Assembly (NCBI RefSeq): GCF_032268605.1
Contig: NZ_CP130318.1
Span: 3,196,001 to 3,260,000, forward strand
Direction of reading: 5' to 3'
DNA from: Paenibacillus aurantius
GTDB lineage: Bacteria; Bacillota; Bacilli; Paenibacillales; NBRC-103111
Length of the DNA stretch: 64,000 nt
Positions 59,983 to 64,000 of the stretch are shown here, piece by piece (position 1 is the first letter of the stretch; every line of letters begins with the position of its first letter). The translations under genes were made by a program, and so were the position numbers. The notes beneath the pieces were generated by a model, which ran no database searches, had not been told where the DNA came from, and saw nothing but the letters and a program-made list of their open reading frames with translations.

Positions 59983-62900
59983 ATTAAACCGATTTATCGC
60001 CGATTGACAAGTGTGATGGCTGCCTTAGGTTTAGGTCTGTCCTTGTTGCCCTCCCCCGGATCCGCAGCGGAAGGAATGGCCCCCGCCGTTGTGAACCTGG
60101 CTAACCCCGGCTTCGAGGAACCGGCTTCCGGAACCTCTATTCCCGGCTGGAATCAGGTGTTCGGCAACGGGGAATCCGATGTCTACTATTCGGTGAATTC
60201 TTCTGAACATTATGAAGGCGCTTACAGTTTACTGCTCGATGACCGCAACTCGGTCCGTGCTTTAGGTCTGGAATCCGTTCCAGTAACGGTTACTCCAGGC
60301 AAAAGTTATTCCGCTTCCGCTATGATGAAGGTAGAAGCCGGCTCGATGGCCATCTATTTCCGCTTCTACGACGCTTCCGGAACGAAGGTAGGCGAGGCAT
60401 CGAATTGGGTGACGCCGACGAACGGACAATGGGTGAAGAACGCCGCCTCTTCCGTCGTTCCTGATAATGCGGTTAGTGCGGCGGTTCTCCTCTATTCGTC
60501 GGCTCCCGGACTGACCAAAGGGTATGCGGACTCCGTAAAAGTGCAGGAGAACGAGATCGGCACGTTCGAAAGAATCGGCGGCGTGGTTAGAGGCATGATC
60601 AACGAAGAAACCGCCATTGGAATGGAAAATGGGAAAAGCGTCCTTTACACCGTGTTCAAAGGAAGGGACGAGGTTCCGACGGCCTTTGCCGTTATCGACG
60701 CCTTAACCCGGGAAGTTCTTCATACTTATTCGATGCCCGGTGTTGAAGCGGCTTGGGGAATCGAAGTGGCAACGGATGGACGCGTCTATATCGGTACGCA
60801 TTATGATGGCGGTCTTTACCGGTACACTCCCGGAAACGATCAGCTCGAATCCTTAGGCAACTTTACCGGGGAAACGCATGTTTGGTCCATGGCCGCAGGA
60901 CCGGACGGTAAAATCTTTGCCGGAACCTATCCGAACGGCAAGCTGTACGAATATGATCCGGCCACAAATAAGATTACGGATCTCGGGGAGGTCGATCCCG
61001 AGCAGAAGTATTTGCGTTCGCTCGCCTATGATGCCAAGCGCAATGTTCTATATGCCGGCGCCGGGGGCAACAAGAGCCGGATCTATAAGATCCTGCCTGA
61101 CGGAACCCGCAAGGAATTGCTCAGTACGCTGATCCCAGGCGGAGGAGACAATTACGCATGGCCCTACAGCATGGATTTTGAAGAGGACCGGCTGTTCGTG
61201 AAATTCTCCAACGGCGATCTGCTGGTCGTGACCCCCGAGGATACGGTCGAGTACTACGATCCCAACGGGCAGGATATCCACTCCGGCGCGGTGGCCGCCA
61301 TTCCGGGTCAGCCCGGAAAAGCGCTCTTTACCCTGGGTTACAACCTGTATGTCTATGACAGCAGCACCCGCTCTTCTACCCTCTTGAAAGAAATCGAAGG
61401 CGGAACGAATTTTCAGGATGGAGCATTCGTAGATTTGAAGAGCACCGAGTGGCCCGGTATGACCTTTGTCGGCATGGGTCCATACGGCAACATGCTCTAC
61501 TATAACCTCTCCACCGGCAAGACACTGGTAGAGCCCGCCCATTACAGTGGAGCTCCGATTCTCATCCAAAGCATTCATAAGGGATTAGACAACAAAATGT
61601 ACGTGGCCGGCTACATGTCAGGACTGACGTCCTATGATCCGGTGACGGGCGCCGTGTCGGATACCAATCCGCTCGGCCAGATCGAATCGTCCGCCATCCG
61701 CAAAGGAAAAATGATCCTGGGCGCCTATGCCGGAGCCCGTATTCTGGAATACGATCCGGCTAAGCCCTTCTCGGGCTCTAACCCGGTTCAGCTCTTCGAT
61801 ATGCGTAAGGACAGCCAAGACCGTCCGTTCGCTATGGCCTATGCCGAAGACCGGGATCAGCTGTTCGTCGGAACGGTTCCGAACACGACCTCCCTGCAGG
61901 GAGCTTTGGCGATGTATGACTTTGCCACCGGCAAGCTGGATGTCTTCCGCAACATCGTGAAGAACCAGAGCCTCATCTCCATCGTTTACAAGGATGGACT
62001 GGTCTACGCGGGCACGACGGTTTACGGAGGGCTCGGAACCGACGGACCTACGGAAACAAGCGGCAAGCTGATCATTTTTGACCCCGCCACCAAGACGAAG
62101 ATTTATGAGAGCGCGCCGGTAACCGGACGCAAAGGAGTCACGGGACTCTCGGTTGGACCGGACGGTCTAATCTGGGGGGTAGCCGAGGATACGATCTTTA
62201 AATTCGACCCCTCCACGCGACAATATGTATACAAGGCCGCCAAGCTTCGCCGGTATAAAGCGGACGGCACCACTTGGACGTACGCCTTCCTGCACCCGGG
62301 AACAGACGGCAACATGTACGGAACGTCCCGCGGTCAATTCTTTATGATGAAGCCGGAAACGAATGAATTCATTCTTCTCAATTCCAGTTTCGGCAACTAT
62401 TTGAACCGGGACCCCTTCGGCAATTTCTACTTTTCCGACAACAGCTCGGTCCTGTGGAAATATACGCCTCCCGGTGTGAAATCGGACTTTCAGGCTCCCG
62501 TGACCAATGCCCTTCTGGACCCACCTGCTCCTAACGGAAAGAACGGCTGGTATACGGCTCCGGTCACCGTCAGCCTGCAGGCCACGGATAACCGTTCCGG
62601 CGTCACGGAAACGGTGTACAGCCTGGATTCCGGCAGCACCTGGGCAGCCTACACCGCTCCTATCCTGCTGGAACGCAATGGCTTGAATACCGTGCAGTAC
62701 AAATCAATGGATAAGGACGGGAATGTCGAGTCCACTCAAAGCATTACCATGTCCATTGACACGGCTGCTCCGGTCATCGAGATTAAAGAGCCGATAGGGA
62801 AAAGCTACAGCACGTCAGAAGAGCTGGTCGTAAGCATCGCCCTCTCCGATAGCGATTCGGGGATAGACCAAGCCGCGACCCTTGTCCAACTGGACGGTCA

Positions 62901-63231
62901 AACCGTGTCACCGGATGCCCGGCTTCCTCTCTACACCCTGCCGCTCGGCCAGCATACGCTGTCGGTCACAGCGGTCGATCAAGCGGGCAACAGCCTGACC
63001 AAGGAAGTCTCGTTCACAACGGAATCGAACGTCGATTCCCTTCGTAGTCTAGTGGCTGCCTTCACGGCCAAAGGCTGGATCGATAACGCAGGAATCAGCA
63101 ACAGCCTGACCAGCAAACTGGACCAGGCCGACCCGGCATCCTTCCTGAATGAAATTTCGGCCCAAGCCGGAAAACACATTCAAGAGGAGGCCGCCGGCTA
63201 CCTGATGCGAGATGCTCAGGCTTTGAAGTAG
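59983..63231 (+). CDS. Large secreted propeller protein with OmpL47-like and FIMAH-like domains
   Basis: A 1082-aa exported protein. The signal peptide ends in SPGSA|AEG. It then has a carbohydrate-binding-like beta domain (about 35-185, NLANPGFEEPASGTSIPGWN), a WD/NHL-type propeller (190-835: VYIGTHYDGGLYRYTPGND, KIFAGTYPNGKLYEYDP, VGPDGLIWGVAEDTIFKFD), an OmpL47-like Ig domain (about 850-920, NGLNTVQYKSMDKDGN) and a C-terminal 65-residue helical domain like FIMAH (GWIDNAGISNSLTSKLDQA). The ATG at 59974 touches AAAGGAG with no spacing. ATT at 59983 has ideal spacing (9) and begins MKPIYRRL; I choose it with reservation. It is divergent from the GntR-SBP regulator, its likely controller. Confidence 0.82.
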   Translation: MKPIYRRLTSVMAALGLGLSLLPSPGSAAEGMAPAVVNLANPGFEEPASGTSIPGWNQVFGNGESDVYYSVNSSEHYEGAYSLLLDDRNSVRALGLESVPVTVTPGKSYSASAMMKVEAGSMAIYFRFYDASGTKVGEASNWVTPTNGQWVKNAASSVVPDNAVSAAVLLYSSAPGLTKGYADSVKVQENEIGTFERIGGVVRGMINEETAIGMENGKSVLYTVFKGRDEVPTAFAVIDALTREVLHTYSMPGVEAAWGIEVATDGRVYIGTHYDGGLYRYTPGNDQLESLGNFTGETHVWSMAAGPDGKIFAGTYPNGKLYEYDPATNKITDLGEVDPEQKYLRSLAYDAKRNVLYAGAGGNKSRIYKILPDGTRKELLSTLIPGGGDNYAWPYSMDFEEDRLFVKFSNGDLLVVTPEDTVEYYDPNGQDIHSGAVAAIPGQPGKALFTLGYNLYVYDSSTRSSTLLKEIEGGTNFQDGAFVDLKSTEWPGMTFVGMGPYGNMLYYNLSTGKTLVEPAHYSGAPILIQSIHKGLDNKMYVAGYMSGLTSYDPVTGAVSDTNPLGQIESSAIRKGKMILGAYAGARILEYDPAKPFSGSNPVQLFDMRKDSQDRPFAMAYAEDRDQLFVGTVPNTTSLQGALAMYDFATGKLDVFRNIVKNQSLISIVYKDGLVYAGTTVYGGLGTDGPTETSGKLIIFDPATKTKIYESAPVTGRKGVTGLSVGPDGLIWGVAEDTIFKFDPSTRQYVYKAAKLRRYKADGTTWTYAFLHPGTDGNMYGTSRGQFFMMKPETNEFILLNSSFGNYLNRDPFGNFYFSDNSSVLWKYTPPGVKSDFQAPVTNALLDPPAPNGKNGWYTAPVTVSLQATDNRSGVTETVYSLDSGSTWAAYTAPILLERNGLNTVQYKSMDKDGNVESTQSITMSIDTAAPVIEIKEPIGKSYSTSEELVVSIALSDSDSGIDQAATLVQLDGQTVSPDARLPLYTLPLGQHTLSVTAVDQAGNSLTKEVSFTTESNVDSLRSLVAAFTAKGWIDNAGISNSLTSKLDQADPASFLNEISAQAGKHIQEEAAGYLMRDAQALK

Positions 63232-63255
63232 GGTCAACTTGTGCAATAAACACAA

Positions 63256-63293
63256 AAGAAGCACCCTCGCTTATCAAGCGAGGGTGCCTCTTT
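63256..63293. terminator. Bidirectional terminator
   Basis: GCACCCTCGC / GCGAGGGTGC perfect 10-bp stem with CTCTTTG on the plus strand and TTCTTTTG on the minus strand, between two convergent genes. Confidence 0.85.
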
Positions 63294-63339
63294 GTGATAG
63301 GAACTTTAGGGTTGTATGGCTCAATGAGCTCTACTTCCC

Positions 63340-63999
63340 TCAACATTCTTCCTCAAATTCAATCACAGAACCTGCTAGAGCGGCCGTTTGCCGCCTCTCC
63401 CCTACACCGAGCCAGGCTCCCTGGCGGGTCAACCGCTCCTGCAGCCCTTTGATCTCAATTTCCCGGAATCCTTGACCGCCGCTTGCTGCCATGGCTGCCG
63501 CCGTTCCAGCCGCTTGCCCCATGGCAAAGCAATTGGGCATCACCCGCAGCGACCCTTGAACGGGCCGGTCGGAAGAAACGGCACGTCCCGCCACAATCAG
63601 ATTGGCTTTGCCGACCGGCAGCATGCAGCGGTAGGGTACTCCGTGAGACTCTCCCTTGGGCAAATGCTTGATCGCCATGGCGCTGCCCGCATGGGCCAGG
63701 TGGATATCGATGAAATAGGAATTGCGGGCAATATCGTCTTCAAACGTGCGCATGGTTAAAAAATCCTCGACAACCAAAGTATAATCTCCTACAATCCGCC
63801 TTGTTTCGCGAATTCCGACTTGGTCGCCGGTATGAACGAGATGGGCGTTCTCAAAGCCGGGAACATAACGGTGCAGAAAGGCCATCTGGCGGGCAATCAG
63901 CTGCCGGCCTTCTACGGCAGCTCGTGTAAGATCCTCCGCCTTGGTCCCGTCAACCCCGAAAATATGGCCAAAATTGAAGCCGGCCACGTAAGGAGTCAC
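63340..63999 (-). CDS. FAD-dependent oxidoreductase (FAD_oxidored type), C-terminal part
   Basis: The open frame enters from the right edge and gives 219 residues, ending at a stop at 63340. It shows the family's C-terminal signatures: VGIRETRRIVGDYTLVVEDF and NLIVAGRAVSSDRPVQGSLR, then MPNCFAMGQAAGTAAAMAAS. It is the third or fourth member of this family in the window and would be the neighbour of the secreted propeller gene, convergent with it. The N-terminal FAD-binding loop lies outside the window. Start is not visible; the first in-window ATG at the edge is internal. Confidence 0.85.
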   Translation of the reverse strand: MTPYVAGFNFGHIFGVDGTKAEDLTRAAVEGRQLIARQMAFLHRYVPGFENAHLVHTGDQVGIRETRRIVGDYTLVVEDFLTMRTFEDDIARNSYFIDIHLAHAGSAMAIKHLPKGESHGVPYRCMLPVGKANLIVAGRAVSSDRPVQGSLRVMPNCFAMGQAAGTAAAMAASGGQGFREIEIKGLQERLTRQGAWLGVGERRQTAALAGSVIEFEEEC

Positions 64000-64000
64000 C

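Noticed and set aside
1-64000. CRISPR array, tRNA, rRNA or prophage
   Set aside because: No regularly spaced repeats, no cloverleaf or rRNA-like sequence and no phage structural or integrase genes were seen on reading both strands.

Overview
The window reads as a chromosome segment of a Gram-positive, spore-former-type Bacillota, most likely Paenibacillus or a close relative (Paenibacillaceae). The evidence is moderate-to-high GC coding DNA with AT-rich gaps, very strong AGGAGG-type ribosome binding sites, frequent TTG/GTG starts, and three sets of LplB/LplC/LipO-type (CUT1) sugar ABC importers with large AraC regulators of the YesN type. There are no rRNA, tRNA or CRISPR arrays, no intact transposase and no phage genes.

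Layout. 1-19 kb is a mosaic of small housekeeping and stress loci: an N-terminal piece of an ABC-class ATPase, a 14-codon peptide ORF, an isochorismatase-like hydrolase, a secreted alpha/alpha-toroid protein with two carbohydrate-binding modules, an AraC regulator, a DsbA/FrnE-type oxidoreductase, a cysteine-rich MarR / 61-aa cysteine-tailed peptide / ArsI arsenic locus ending against a decayed arsB, an ArsR-SRPBCC-VOC operon, a stand-alone MurE, a BNR-repeat protein, a stalk-domain protein, a helveticin-J-like secreted protein, a CstR-like persulfide-type repressor, and a divergent cidR/cidAB locus.

19-33 kb is a sugar-utilisation island on the minus strand: GH38 alpha-mannosidase, two permeases, a binding lipoprotein and a 790-aa putative glycoside hydrolase. 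Upstream lies a GntR/LacI-type (AraR-like) regulator whose reading frame is shifted near its N terminus, and a divergent secreted GxGYxYP protein. A 13-bp AT-rich motif recurs before all three units. 33-43 kb is a second importer (AraC regulator, two permeases, lipoprotein) followed by a secreted beta-helix/LVIVD protein. 43-46 kb holds remnants (alpha/beta hydrolase with an internal deletion, an ORF broken by a stop, one copy of a 97-bp repeat) and small genes.

46-57 kb is a seven-gene minus-strand operon: importer, AraC regulator, a short Rossmann protein and two FAD-dependent oxidoreductases of the FAD_oxidored type, with a cre-like site at its head. 57-64 kb has a methyltransferase remnant, a YCII-family protein, the second copy of the 97-bp repeat, an unusual GntR-HTH/solute-binding-protein fusion divergent from a large secreted beta-propeller/FIMAH-like protein, and the C-terminal part of another FAD-dependent oxidoreductase.

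Biologically the window is mainly oligosaccharide sensing, import and intracellular degradation, interspersed with gene remnants. The most unusual items are the cysteine-rich MarR/ArsI locus beside an arsB fossil, the seven-gene FAD-oxidoreductase importer operon, the GntR-SBP fusion with its palindrome, the 97-bp inverted-repeat element, and several genes with internal deletions or frameshifts. All functional names rest on reading motifs by eye; no database search was run.
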